The notes beneath the pieces are model-generated. The model searched no databases, was not told where the DNA came from, and saw only the letters and a program-made list of their open reading frames with translations. The position numbers were made by a program, and so were the translations under genes. 64,000 nucleotides of DNA from Rhizobium sp. WYCCWR10014 (GTDB lineage: Bacteria > Pseudomonadota > Alphaproteobacteria > Rhizobiales > Rhizobiaceae): assembly GCF_001657485.1 (NCBI RefSeq), contig NZ_LXFU01000050.1:62001-126000 (forward strand), read 5' to 3'. Positions 17,450 through 25,623 of this stretch are shown one piece after another. The first letter of the stretch is position 1. Every line of letters begins with the position of its first letter.

Positions 17450-18466
17450 ATGAACGAACAGGCTCCCGTTATCGCCGTATTGCTGACCGAAAAAACCCGC
17501 CGGATGATGCTGGACGATGCGGCGATGGCCCAGTTGAACGCTCTTGGCGAGGTGCGATGGCCGACTGGCGCCACAATCGACGCCACCGATGTCGACTATC
17601 TGCTGCAAGGCGCCACGGCATGTCTCACCGGATGGGGCACGCCGCCCTTCGATCCTGCCGCGCGCCAGCGCCATCCGCAACTCACCCTTGTCGCCCATTC
17701 GGCCGGTAGCGTTCGTACACTCGTTCCCGCTCGTCTGTTCGACGATGGCATTCGCGTCACCCATGCCGCCTCGAAAATTGCCGCCTCGGTTGCCGAGTTC
17801 GTCGTCGCCGAAGCACTGCTCGCCATGCGCGGCATTCATCGGCTGCATCATGAATTGCGCAGCGGCGGCGAATGGCTCGACGTCCGCGCCGCCGTGCCAC
17901 AGAGATTGCTGGGCGCCAGAACAGTTGGCATCGTCGGCGCCGGATATGTCGGCCGGGCGGTCATGCGCCTGCTCGTTCCATTCGGCTGCCGCGTGCTGGT
18001 CGTCGATCCCTTTCTCCACGATAGCGAGGCTGCTGCGCTCGGCGTTTTCAGCGCTGGGTTGAACGATATGCTGGCTCAGAGCGACGTGATCTCGCTGCAT
18101 GCGCCTGTCCTGCCTGAAACGCGCCGCATGATCGGCGCCCGCGAACTGGCGCTGCTGCGGCCCGGCACGCTGTTCATCAATACGGCGCGCGCGGAGCTGG
18201 TCGATGAGGCGGCACTGCTTGCCGAAATCCGGTCTGGCCGTATCGAAGCGGCTCTTGATGTCTTCGACAACGAGCCGCTGCGTAAGGACAGTCCCTTTCG
18301 CGACCCTGCACTGGCCAATGTCACCATTTCGCCGCATGCCGCCGGTCACACTGAGGAGGCGCATTTCGCCCAAGGCCAGGCCATGGTGGACGAGATCGGC
18401 CGGCTGCTTCGCCGCGAACCGCTCCATCACGAAGTGTCGCGCACCATGCTCGACCGGATGGCATGA
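17450..18466 (+). CDS. D-isomer-specific 2-hydroxyacid dehydrogenase
   Basis: NAD(P)-dependent oxidoreductase of 338 residues. The Rossmann fingerprint TVGIVGAGYVGRAVMRLL is followed by VVDPF (the Asp suggests NAD preference). The catalytic residues are present: Arg in INTARAELVDEAALL, Glu in DNEPLRKDSPF and His in ISPHAAGHTEE. It would interconvert a 2-keto acid and a D-2-hydroxy acid, or oxidise a sugar acid. It is tightly packed in the glycan operon and overlaps the next gene by four bases (ATGA). Confidence 0.88.
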   Translation: MNEQAPVIAVLLTEKTRRMMLDDAAMAQLNALGEVRWPTGATIDATDVDYLLQGATACLTGWGTPPFDPAARQRHPQLTLVAHSAGSVRTLVPARLFDDGIRVTHAASKIAASVAEFVVAEALLAMRGIHRLHHELRSGGEWLDVRAAVPQRLLGARTVGIVGAGYVGRAVMRLLVPFGCRVLVVDPFLHDSEAAALGVFSAGLNDMLAQSDVISLHAPVLPETRRMIGARELALLRPGTLFINTARAELVDEAALLAEIRSGRIEAALDVFDNEPLRKDSPFRDPALANVTISPHAAGHTEEAHFAQGQAMVDEIGRLLRREPLHHEVSRTMLDRMA

Positions 18467-19884
18467 TCGTGGACAGAAACATTGGAGGCTCCGTGACGGC
18501 GCCCCGCATCAGAATCATCGAGATTGACGCCTTCGAGCGCGACATCAGGCTGCGCCTGCCGTTCCGCTTTGGTGCGGCAACCCTCGAAAAAGCGCCGCAA
18601 GCCTTCCTCAGGGTCCGCGTCGAGGATGAAGAGGGGCGAACCGCCCTTGGTGCGGCCGCCGAGATGATGGTGCCGAAATGGTTCGACAAGAACCCGGCCT
18701 TCACGCCGGCGCAAAATGTCGATCAGTTGCGCACCTCGATCCGTACCGCTGCGGCTGCTTCGCTCGAACCGTCTGCGCCGGCGACATTGTTTGCCGCCGC
18801 CCGCCTGAACGAGATGGAGACCGTGCGGCGCCTGCCTGGAAATCCATTGGCCGCCTGTTTCGGCCCTTCGCTCATCGCCCGCGCCGCGCTCGATGCCTAT
18901 TGCCGCCTTGCCGGCATTTCCTTCTTCGAGGCGGTGCGGGGCAATCTCGTCGGCATCGGCGGCCCCATGCTGCCCGACGATATCGACGCGGATGCAGCCT
19001 TGGCGGTGCTTTCCGATCTCCGTCCTGCAGGCTCGATCTCGGCCCGTCATACGATCGGGCTTCTCGATCCGATCAGCGAGGGCGATATCGTCCATCCCAT
19101 CGGTGACGGCCTGCCGGAAAGCCTCGAGGCGGTGATTGCGCGCTATGGCAACCGTTGGTTCAAGATCAAGCTGTCAGGCGCGATTGATGCCGATATCGAC
19201 CGCCTGACCAGGATCGCCGCCGTGCTGGACCGCATGCCCGACTATCGGGTGACGGTCGATGGCAACGAACAGTTTGGCGCCGCCCAACAGCTCGCCGCTT
19301 TGCTGGCGCAAATCGAGGCGATGCCGCGGTTGGCGAGGTTGCGCGCGGCCATTGCCTTTGTCGAACAGCCGTTCTCGCGGGCAATCACCATGGACACGCC
19401 GCTGGGGGATCTCGCGGCGAAATTGCCCTTCCTGATCGATGAGAGCGACGACGGCGACGGCGCCTTCGCGGGCGCCAGGCGGCTGGGATATACCGGCGTC
19501 TCCTCGAAAACCTGCAAGGGCATTTACCGCTCGCTCATGAAGGCGATCCGCATCAGAACCGGAACGGTGCCGGGACTGTTCCTCTCGGGCGAGGATCTGA
19601 CCTGCCAGGCGGGACTTGCCGTGCAGCAGGATCTGGCGCTGGTCTCGCTGCTCGGCCTCTCCCATGTCGAGCGCAACGGCCATCACTATGTGGCCGGCAT
19701 GCAGGGAGCGCCGCAGGCGGAGAAGGCGCGCTTTGCCGCGGCCCATCCCGATCTCTACGAGCAGGGTGCTGAGGGACCGTTGCTGTCGATCCGCGACGGC
19801 CGGATCGCCATCACTTCGCTCGGGGCGATCGGCTACGCGAGCGGCGCCTTGCCCGATTTCGAAGCCATGACGCCATTGTCATGA
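18463..19884 (+). CDS. Enolase-superfamily dehydratase/racemase-like protein
   Basis: A 473-residue member of the mandelate racemase/muconate lactonising branch. The barrel shows the KxK motif FKIKLSG (Lys234, Lys236) and Mg ligands Asp266 (TVDGNEQF), Glu301 (FVEQPFSR) and the Asp326-Glu327 pair (LIDESDDG). A late lysine or histidine could serve as second base. Such enzymes dehydrate aldonic or uronic acids, which fits the neighbouring sugar-acid genes. The ATG at 18463 overlaps the preceding stop; a GTG at 18493 with a GGAGG site is an equally good start. It is the last intact gene of the operon. Confidence 0.8.
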   Translation: MIVDRNIGGSVTAPRIRIIEIDAFERDIRLRLPFRFGAATLEKAPQAFLRVRVEDEEGRTALGAAAEMMVPKWFDKNPAFTPAQNVDQLRTSIRTAAAASLEPSAPATLFAAARLNEMETVRRLPGNPLAACFGPSLIARAALDAYCRLAGISFFEAVRGNLVGIGGPMLPDDIDADAALAVLSDLRPAGSISARHTIGLLDPISEGDIVHPIGDGLPESLEAVIARYGNRWFKIKLSGAIDADIDRLTRIAAVLDRMPDYRVTVDGNEQFGAAQQLAALLAQIEAMPRLARLRAAIAFVEQPFSRAITMDTPLGDLAAKLPFLIDESDDGDGAFAGARRLGYTGVSSKTCKGIYRSLMKAIRIRTGTVPGLFLSGEDLTCQAGLAVQQDLALVSLLGLSHVERNGHHYVAGMQGAPQAEKARFAAAHPDLYEQGAEGPLLSIRDGRIAITSLGAIGYASGALPDFEAMTPLS

Positions 19885-19927
19885 CGCCCGGCAAGGTTCA
19901 GGATGAGATAGGGCGTGCTGCCCTGTT

Positions 19928-19984
19928 GAACTTTTCGATCTGTCCGGCAAACGCGCCCTGATCACCCGGAGCATCGATCACCCC
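19928..19984 (+). pseudogene. 5' stump of a short-chain dehydrogenase (gluconate 5-dehydrogenase-like)
   Basis: Forty-four bases after the dehydratase gene, one frame reads ELFDLSGKRALITRSIDHP. This matches the start of SDR proteins such as gluconate 5-dehydrogenase (FDLSGKRALVTGSSxGIG) up to the nucleotide-binding loop, where the similarity ends abruptly. No start codon fits. It is a truncated remnant of what was probably the next enzyme of the glycan operon. The rest of 19885-20479 holds no convincing gene; a GTG-initiated leftward frame of 75 codons (about 20197 to 19978) is possible but unsupported. Confidence 0.55.
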
Positions 19985-20241
19985 GTTCCTCCAATTGAAA
20001 TGTCTTCCAATAGAGCATCACGCTCTATTCGAACGTTTTCTGCGCGGCCTGATTGGATCCCGGGACTTAAGAGAGCAGCAATCGAGATATAATTTTTTGA
20101 ATCAAGCTTCAGCAACCACCGCCAAATCTCGGCAAATATGACTTTCCGCTCCGCGAAGCGGCAACGCAGAATATTTCGATGTGCCTTGGACACACGACAC
20201 TCCGGATTGAGCTGAGGTCGAACTCTAATAGCTGTGCAGAT

Positions 20242-20278
20242 GTTAAGCGCGGTTAAGGAAGTGTAAAGTTTGGTAAAG
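20242..20278. promoter_or_regulatory. Efflux/two-component element, copy A
   Basis: A 37-base element that matches copy B (24837-24873) at 30 of 37 positions. It consists of half-sites of GTTAAG type repeated about every 10-11 bases. It lies between the convergent ends of the glycan operon and the RND permease gene, where no obvious target gene exists. The parallel with copies B and C suggests a binding site for the neighbouring OmpR-type regulator. Confidence 0.6.
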
Positions 20279-20331
20279 GTTCTTTCTGTGACGCAGCGAG
20301 ATACGCTGTTGGCAGAGAAGATGCAGGACGC

Positions 20332-20356
20332 GCAGGCGGCGCGAGGCCGCCTGCGG
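20332..20356. terminator. GC-rich perfect hairpin downstream of the RND permease gene
   Basis: A 10-bp perfect stem (20332-20341 with 20347-20356) and a 5-base loop GCGAG, about 124 bases beyond the stop of the leftward RND permease gene. It lacks a U-tract, so it may be a Rho-assisted 3' end or an RNA stabiliser. Confidence 0.4.
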
Positions 20357-20479
20357 GGGAACACGTCCCGCGGTCTCGTTCCGGGGGAGGGAAGTCGACC
20401 GAAGAGGTTGCCATCAAGGTCGCCGGGCGTCGCCCGTATCGGGCGCTGGACAATCTAGCCAATAGTTCACCGAAAGCAG

Positions 20480-23400
20480 TCATCTCTGACCTTGCCCTCG
20501 CTTCGAAAGCTCGGGCTTGAAGGTGATCGCCGCACGATCGTTGGATGCCTGCGGTTCCGAGTCGGCGGTATCAGGCCCGGCCCGGCGCACAAGGCGCTTG
20601 AGCGCCTCGTTGAGGTCGTCGACGAAGGTGAAGATGACGGGGATGACGATGAGGCTGAGCAGCGTCGACAGCATCACGCCGCCGATCACCACGATCGCCA
20701 TCGGCTGCCGGAAGCTGGAATCGCCGCCTGTCAGGCTGAGAGCGACCGGAAGCATGCCGAATGCCATGGCAATGGTGGTCATGATGATCGGCCGGGCGCG
20801 CTTGTGGCAAGCGTCCACGAGCGCATCGAACCGCGACATGCCCTGGCCGCGCGACATGATCGCGTATTCGACGAGGAGGATGGAGTTCTTCGTCACCACA
20901 CCCATGAGCATGAGCAGCCCGATGACCGCCGACATCGAGAAACTGGTTCCGGTCATCACCAGCGGCACCAGCGCGCCGCCGAGTGAGAGCGGCAAAGCCA
21001 TCAAGATGGTCAACGGCTGCAGGAAGTCGTGGAAGAGCAGGACGAGGACGGCGTAGATGCAGAACACGCCGATCGCCATTGCAAGGCCAAAGCTCTGGAA
21101 CAGCTCCGAACTGCGCTGAAGTTCGCCCTGTTCGACAAGAGTGACCCCCGGTGGTAGACGCCGGAGCGCCGGCAGAGCCTGCGCCTCACGGTTGACGTCG
21201 CCCAGGATGCGGCCGTTGAGCTCGACGGAAAGCGTGACATTGCGCATCCGATCGATGCGGTCGATCTCCGACGGGCTGCCGCCGATCCGGATATCGGCGA
21301 TCGATCCGAGATCGACATTGCCGTTCGTTCCAGCGACCCGCATATTCTTGATGTCGTCGAGCTTGGTGCGCGTCTCGGGGCTGAAGCGGACGACGATCGG
21401 AACCTGGCGCTGCGGCAGGTTGAGCTTTGGCAAATCGGCGGAGTATTCCCCGTTCGTCGCCACGCGCACGGCCTCGGCGATGGCGCTCGACGTCACCCCG
21501 AGCGCTGCTGCGCGGGCGAAGTCGGGCGTGATCTGGATCTCCGGCGCCTGCCTGGCTGCGGTCGACGTCACCGCGCCGATGCCCTGCAGCGTGCGCAGCT
21601 GCTCTTCGAGTGCCGTGCTTGCACTGTCAAGCGCGTTCGCGTCGTCGCTGGCAAGGGTGATCTCCAGCTTCGTGCCGTTGCCGCCGCCGCCGACCGCGAC
21701 CCGCACACCTGATAGGACCGAGAGAGCCTGGCGGATGTCGTTTTCGATTTCCGATTGTTTGCGATCGCGCTCGCCGATGGGCGACAGCACAGCGACGATC
21801 GTCGCGGATCCGACGCTGCTCGTGGTGCTCGAGTCGGGGCCACCGCCCGAGGATGCGGAACCGACCGAAGAAAAGACATGTGTCACGTCCTGGAGCTTGC
21901 CGACGATATCGGCGGCCTTCGTGGTGGTGGCGTGCGTCTGCTCGATAGTGGCACCCGGCTGCATGGTGAGCGTGATCTGAGCTCGCGCGTCGTCGGAAGC
22001 GGGCAGGAAGCCGGATTTCAGGAGTGGGATGGTGGCAAGCGAAAGCGCGACGACGACGGCAGTCACTGCCACCGTGGTCTTCCTGCGGTTCATGGCGGCT
22101 TTCACGATTGCCAGATAGGCGCGCATGACGAGGCCATCCTTTTCCTCGGTCGGATGAGCCTTCATGAAATAGGCGGCCATCATCGGCGTCAGCAGGCGTG
22201 CGACGACGAGCGAGACGAGGACCGCCACCGCGGCGGTGATACCGAACTGGCGGAATATAAGTCCCGGTATGCCGCTCATGAAGGCCGTCGGCAGGAAGAC
22301 CGCGACCAGCGTGAAGGTGGTTGCGATGACGGCGAGCCCGATCTCGTTGGCCGCCTCCAGAGCGGCGTCGATCGGCCGCTTGCCCATCTGCAGGTGGCGG
22401 GCGATATTCTCGACCTCGACGATGGCATCATCGACGAGGATGCCGACCACGAGCGACAGCGCCAGCAAGGTGACGATATTCAGACTGAAGCCGGCCAGGT
22501 ACATGACGAGGAACGTCGGTATGACCGACAGCGGCAGCGCCACGGCCGACAGGATCGTCGCACGCCAGTCCCGAAGGAAGAGCCAGACGACGATGATCGC
22601 CAGGATCGCCCCTTCGTAGAGCATGTGCATCGACCCATCGTAGTTGTCTATGATCGGCCCGATCGTGCTGTAGGCCTCCTCGATCTGCACATTGGAATGC
22701 TTGGCTGCGAACTCCTTCATAGCCTTGTCGACATCGTCCGCGACACCGCTGTCCGAAAACCCGTTCGAGCGCTTGATCTCGACCGCGACCACCGGTTTAC
22801 CGTCGAGATAGGCCATCGAGGAGCGCTCCGCGAAGCTGTCCGTGACGGCTGCGACGTCGTCGAGGCGAACCTGCTGCCCGTTGGCCAGGGGAATTCTAAG
22901 CTCCTTTAGAGCGTCGACCGATGCCACGGCGCCGAGCGTGCGCAATGTCTGACGGGTGCCGCCAATCTCCCCAAGGCCGCCTGAAGTATCGGCCTGAACC
23001 GACTTCAATTGCGCCGACACAGTGGTCGCCGTGACGCCGAATGCGGCCATCGTTGTCGGATCGAGGTCGACGTGAACCTCGCGATCGACACCGCCGATGC
23101 GGTTGACCTGTCCGACGCCCGGCACCGACAGGAGCGCCTTGGTCAAATCGTTGTCGATGAACCAGGAGAGCTCGGTTTCATTGAGGGCCGTAGACCGGAT
23201 GGCATAAGTGACCAGCGCCGAACTCTGCACGGTGACTTTGGTGACGCTTGGCGTCTGCATCTGCGCCGGCAGATCGGCTTGCGCGCTGTCGACGGCGTTG
23301 CGAACCTCGTTCAGGGCCGTTTCGCTGTCCTTCTCCAGTTTGAAGGAGACACTGATCGACACCGTGCCGTCGGTGATCGTCGTGGTGACGTGGTCGAGAT

Positions 23401-23626
23401 AGCTCAACGAGGCAAGATTGTCCTCGATCGTGCGGGCGACCTCCGTCTCGAGCTGCGCAGGTGCTGCGCCATCAAGCGTCGCGGTAATTTTGATGGTCGG
23501 GAGGTCCATATCGGGGAAGTTCTGGACCGGCAGATGCTTGAAGGCCAGCAAACCGCCGACGGCAAGCATCGCAAAGAGCAGGATTGCCGGTACGGGATTG
23601 CGGATCGAAAATGCGGAAAAGTTCAT
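20480..23626 (-). CDS. RND efflux permease, HAE-1 family (AcrB/MexF-like)
   Basis: Proton-driven inner-membrane multidrug exporter of 1048 residues, the normal family length. It begins with helix 1 (FSIRNPVPAILLFAMLAVGG), shows the first periplasmic half (FPDMDLPTIKITATLDGA), and the conserved helix-4 proton-relay Asp pair in VGILVDDAIVEVENIAR. The second half repeats the layout (GLAMAIGVFCIYAVLVLLF, later VTKNSILLVEYAI). ATG 23626 overlaps the adaptor stop as TGATG, so the two are co-translated. With the adaptor and the outer membrane lipoprotein gene across the two-component system it forms a complete tripartite pump. The substrates are unknown. Confidence 0.95.
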   Translation of the reverse strand: MNFSAFSIRNPVPAILLFAMLAVGGLLAFKHLPVQNFPDMDLPTIKITATLDGAAPAQLETEVARTIEDNLASLSYLDHVTTTITDGTVSISVSFKLEKDSETALNEVRNAVDSAQADLPAQMQTPSVTKVTVQSSALVTYAIRSTALNETELSWFIDNDLTKALLSVPGVGQVNRIGGVDREVHVDLDPTTMAAFGVTATTVSAQLKSVQADTSGGLGEIGGTRQTLRTLGAVASVDALKELRIPLANGQQVRLDDVAAVTDSFAERSSMAYLDGKPVVAVEIKRSNGFSDSGVADDVDKAMKEFAAKHSNVQIEEAYSTIGPIIDNYDGSMHMLYEGAILAIIVVWLFLRDWRATILSAVALPLSVIPTFLVMYLAGFSLNIVTLLALSLVVGILVDDAIVEVENIARHLQMGKRPIDAALEAANEIGLAVIATTFTLVAVFLPTAFMSGIPGLIFRQFGITAAVAVLVSLVVARLLTPMMAAYFMKAHPTEEKDGLVMRAYLAIVKAAMNRRKTTVAVTAVVVALSLATIPLLKSGFLPASDDARAQITLTMQPGATIEQTHATTTKAADIVGKLQDVTHVFSSVGSASSGGGPDSSTTSSVGSATIVAVLSPIGERDRKQSEIENDIRQALSVLSGVRVAVGGGGNGTKLEITLASDDANALDSASTALEEQLRTLQGIGAVTSTAARQAPEIQITPDFARAAALGVTSSAIAEAVRVATNGEYSADLPKLNLPQRQVPIVVRFSPETRTKLDDIKNMRVAGTNGNVDLGSIADIRIGGSPSEIDRIDRMRNVTLSVELNGRILGDVNREAQALPALRRLPPGVTLVEQGELQRSSELFQSFGLAMAIGVFCIYAVLVLLFHDFLQPLTILMALPLSLGGALVPLVMTGTSFSMSAVIGLLMLMGVVTKNSILLVEYAIMSRGQGMSRFDALVDACHKRARPIIMTTIAMAFGMLPVALSLTGGDSSFRQPMAIVVIGGVMLSTLLSLIVIPVIFTFVDDLNEALKRLVRRAGPDTADSEPQASNDRAAITFKPELSKRGQGQR

Positions 23627-24726
23627 CAACCTTCTCCCGCAATCTTCACGAGATCGTTGTCGGACAGGAACGCTCCGCCCGACGTCACCACTTTCATCGA
23701 CTTATCTATGCCGGAGACGATCTCGACTTCGCCGTCGTTGCGGCGGCCGGTCTCGACCCGCACCCGCCTTACCCGCTTGTCCTCGCCGGCGGTGAAGACG
23801 TAGTTTATGCCGTCACGGAAAACGATCGCGGTCTCCGGAACCGTCAGTGCCAGCGTGGTCCTCAGTTCAATGGTGCCGGTGACATAAAGACCGGTGCGCG
23901 GCTGAACGTTCGGGGGAAGCGCGACATAGACGATCGCCCGGCTTGTATTGGTGTCGATCGAAGGTCCGACGAGTCTCACCTTTCCCTGAATGGGACGTCC
24001 GTCCGGCCCGTCGATGTCGACGCTCAATCCTTCGGAGATGCGTGAAAGGTAACGGGCCGAAACCTCGGCCTGCCATTCGATCCGCTGTTGGCGGACCAGG
24101 CGAAACAGTTCGGTGCCCGACGAGACGACCGCGCCGAGTTCGGCCGATCGCGAGGTTATCAGGCCGTCGTCGACGGCCGTGACGGTTGTCTGGTCGAGCT
24201 TGATCTTCTGGCTGTCGAGCGCCGCCTCTTCAGACGCAAGACTTGCCGTCGCCGTCTGTTCGTCGGCGAAATATTCGACAATCTTCTCATCCGAAAGGGC
24301 GCCCGAAGAGCGAAGCTGGCGAGCCCGATCGGCATTGGCCTTCGCCTTTGTCAGGTTTGCCTTAGCGGTCACGACAGCCGCTTCCTGCTTGCGAAGGTCG
24401 GCCTGCACGCTGTCCTGCGACAGCCGCACGAGGGTCTGCCCCTTCTTAACCACGGAGCCGACGTCGGCCAGGATTTCGGTTACGCGCAGGCCACTCGTCT
24501 CAGAAGCGATGATGGCTTCCTGCCAGGGCTTCAGCCAGCCGCTTGCGGGAACGGTTTCCGGCCAGTCCCGCTCAGCCGGCGTCACCAGCGAGACGGTAAG
24601 GGCGGGTGCGGCGGATTGGTCCGCCATCGCATCGCGCAGGGGAAGCAGGAGCGCTGCCGCAACAAGAGCAGCAGCGAATATTCTGGGCGGTTTTCTCAAC
24701 GATGCACTCCTTGAGGTCAAAGGCAT
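23626..24726 (-). CDS. RND efflux periplasmic adaptor (membrane fusion protein)
   Basis: HlyD/AcrA-type adaptor of 366 residues linking the RND permease to the outer membrane channel. An N-terminal hydrophobic export segment (about 15-35) is followed by a lipoyl half-motif (SGLRVTEILADVGSVVKKGQ). Next come an alpha-hairpin with heptad-like Ala/Leu (about 108-172), the second lipoyl half (VTAVDDGLITSRSAELGAVV) and the beta-barrel (GKVRLVGPSIDTNTSRAI). No lipobox Cys is visible, so it is probably anchored by its N-terminal segment or is soluble. It starts the leftward operon, divergent from the response regulator, with element B between them. Confidence 0.92.
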   Translation of the reverse strand: MPLTSRSASLRKPPRIFAAALVAAALLLPLRDAMADQSAAPALTVSLVTPAERDWPETVPASGWLKPWQEAIIASETSGLRVTEILADVGSVVKKGQTLVRLSQDSVQADLRKQEAAVVTAKANLTKAKANADRARQLRSSGALSDEKIVEYFADEQTATASLASEEAALDSQKIKLDQTTVTAVDDGLITSRSAELGAVVSSGTELFRLVRQQRIEWQAEVSARYLSRISEGLSVDIDGPDGRPIQGKVRLVGPSIDTNTSRAIVYVALPPNVQPRTGLYVTGTIELRTTLALTVPETAIVFRDGINYVFTAGEDKRVRRVRVETGRRNDGEVEIVSGIDKSMKVVTSGGAFLSDNDLVKIAGEG

Positions 24727-24836
24727 GGGTGCCTTTTCCCGATCCGTGCCAACTCGATGAAGGATTGCGGCTCATGTTGAGGCAACCCGATCCTGGCTCG
24801 CGGTGATGTCATGGAAGGATAAGTAACGGGGTGAAC

Positions 24837-24873
24837 GTTAAGTGCGGTCAAGTTAGTGTTAAGTTAGGTAAAA
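24837..24873. promoter_or_regulatory. Efflux/two-component element, copy B
   Basis: GTTAAGTGCGGTCAAG followed by TTAGTGTTAAGTTAGGTAAA. Half-sites of the form GT(T/C/A)AA begin at 24837, 24847, 24858 and 24868, that is every 10-11 bases, as expected for tandem binding of OmpR/PhoB-type regulators. It lies in the divergent region between the adaptor gene (start 24726) and the response regulator gene (start 24935). Read toward the pump genes it has the same orientation as copy C has toward the outer membrane channel gene. Confidence 0.7.
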
Positions 24874-24934
24874 CTCGCTCATGCGACTGTGTTTGTGCTG
24901 TAAGGCTCACAAGGATCAATGACGGACGAAGTGA

Positions 24935-25621
24935 ATGAACAAGGTTCTCCTCATCGACGACGATGCCGAGCTGACGACGCTTCTGCAGGAATATCTGGTC
25001 GAAGAAGGATATGAGGTGGTCACGGATACGGACGGTCGCGCCGCGATTGCCGCTGCTGCCGGCAACACGGTCGATATTATCGTGCTCGACATCATGATGC
25101 CTCGGATGAACGGGATCGAGGTTCTGCAGAGGATCAGGAAGCTCAGCCAGGTCCCGGTCCTGATGCTGACCGCAAGGGGCGATGACGTCGACAGGATATC
25201 GGGTCTCAATCTCGGCGCGGACGACTATGTGCCGAAGCCATGCTCGCCGGGCGAACTTGCGGCGAGGTTGCGCGCCATCCTCCGTCGGGCAGGTCAGCCT
25301 GCGGCCGGCGCGACGACCGACACGATCAGGGCGGGAAAACTCGTGATTCATCCGAGCAGCAGGATCGCCGAATGGCGTGGAGAAACCTTGGATCTGACCG
25401 GCACCGAGTTCAGCCTGATCGAGGTGCTTGCCCGCAGCGCCGGCCAGCTCGTGTCGAAGCAGGACATTTCGAAGCGGGCCTTCGGCAAGCCGCTGACCCC
25501 GTTCGATCGCCGCATCGACGTCCATATCAGCAGCGTTCGCCAGAAGCTCGGACTGAGGGAGGACGGACAATCCTGGATCCAGTCCGTTCGCGGCCAGGGC
25601 TATCAACTACTTGTGGACTGA
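24935..25621 (+). CDS. OmpR/CpxR-type response regulator
   Basis: Two-component DNA-binding regulator of 228 residues. The receiver domain (1-120) has the acidic pair DDD at 8-10, the phospho-acceptor Asp52 in IVLDIMMPRMNG, the switch Thr in LMLTARGDD and the Lys in YVPKPCSPGEL. The C-terminal winged helix (about 135-228) includes LTGTEFSLIEVLARSAG and RRIDVHISSVRQKLG. It is followed two bases later by its kinase gene. The repeated elements at 20242, 24837 and 26999 are its likely targets, so it probably controls the RND pump and itself. Confidence 0.94.
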   Translation: MNKVLLIDDDAELTTLLQEYLVEEGYEVVTDTDGRAAIAAAAGNTVDIIVLDIMMPRMNGIEVLQRIRKLSQVPVLMLTARGDDVDRISGLNLGADDYVPKPCSPGELAARLRAILRRAGQPAAGATTDTIRAGKLVIHPSSRIAEWRGETLDLTGTEFSLIEVLARSAGQLVSKQDISKRAFGKPLTPFDRRIDVHISSVRQKLGLREDGQSWIQSVRGQGYQLLVD

Positions 25622-25623
25622 CC

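Noticed and set aside
19978..20364. Reverse open frame of 128 codons in the gap before the RND gene
   Set aside because: Its first half covers the repeated regulatory element and the GC hairpin; only a shorter GTG-initiated part would be plausible and nothing supports it.
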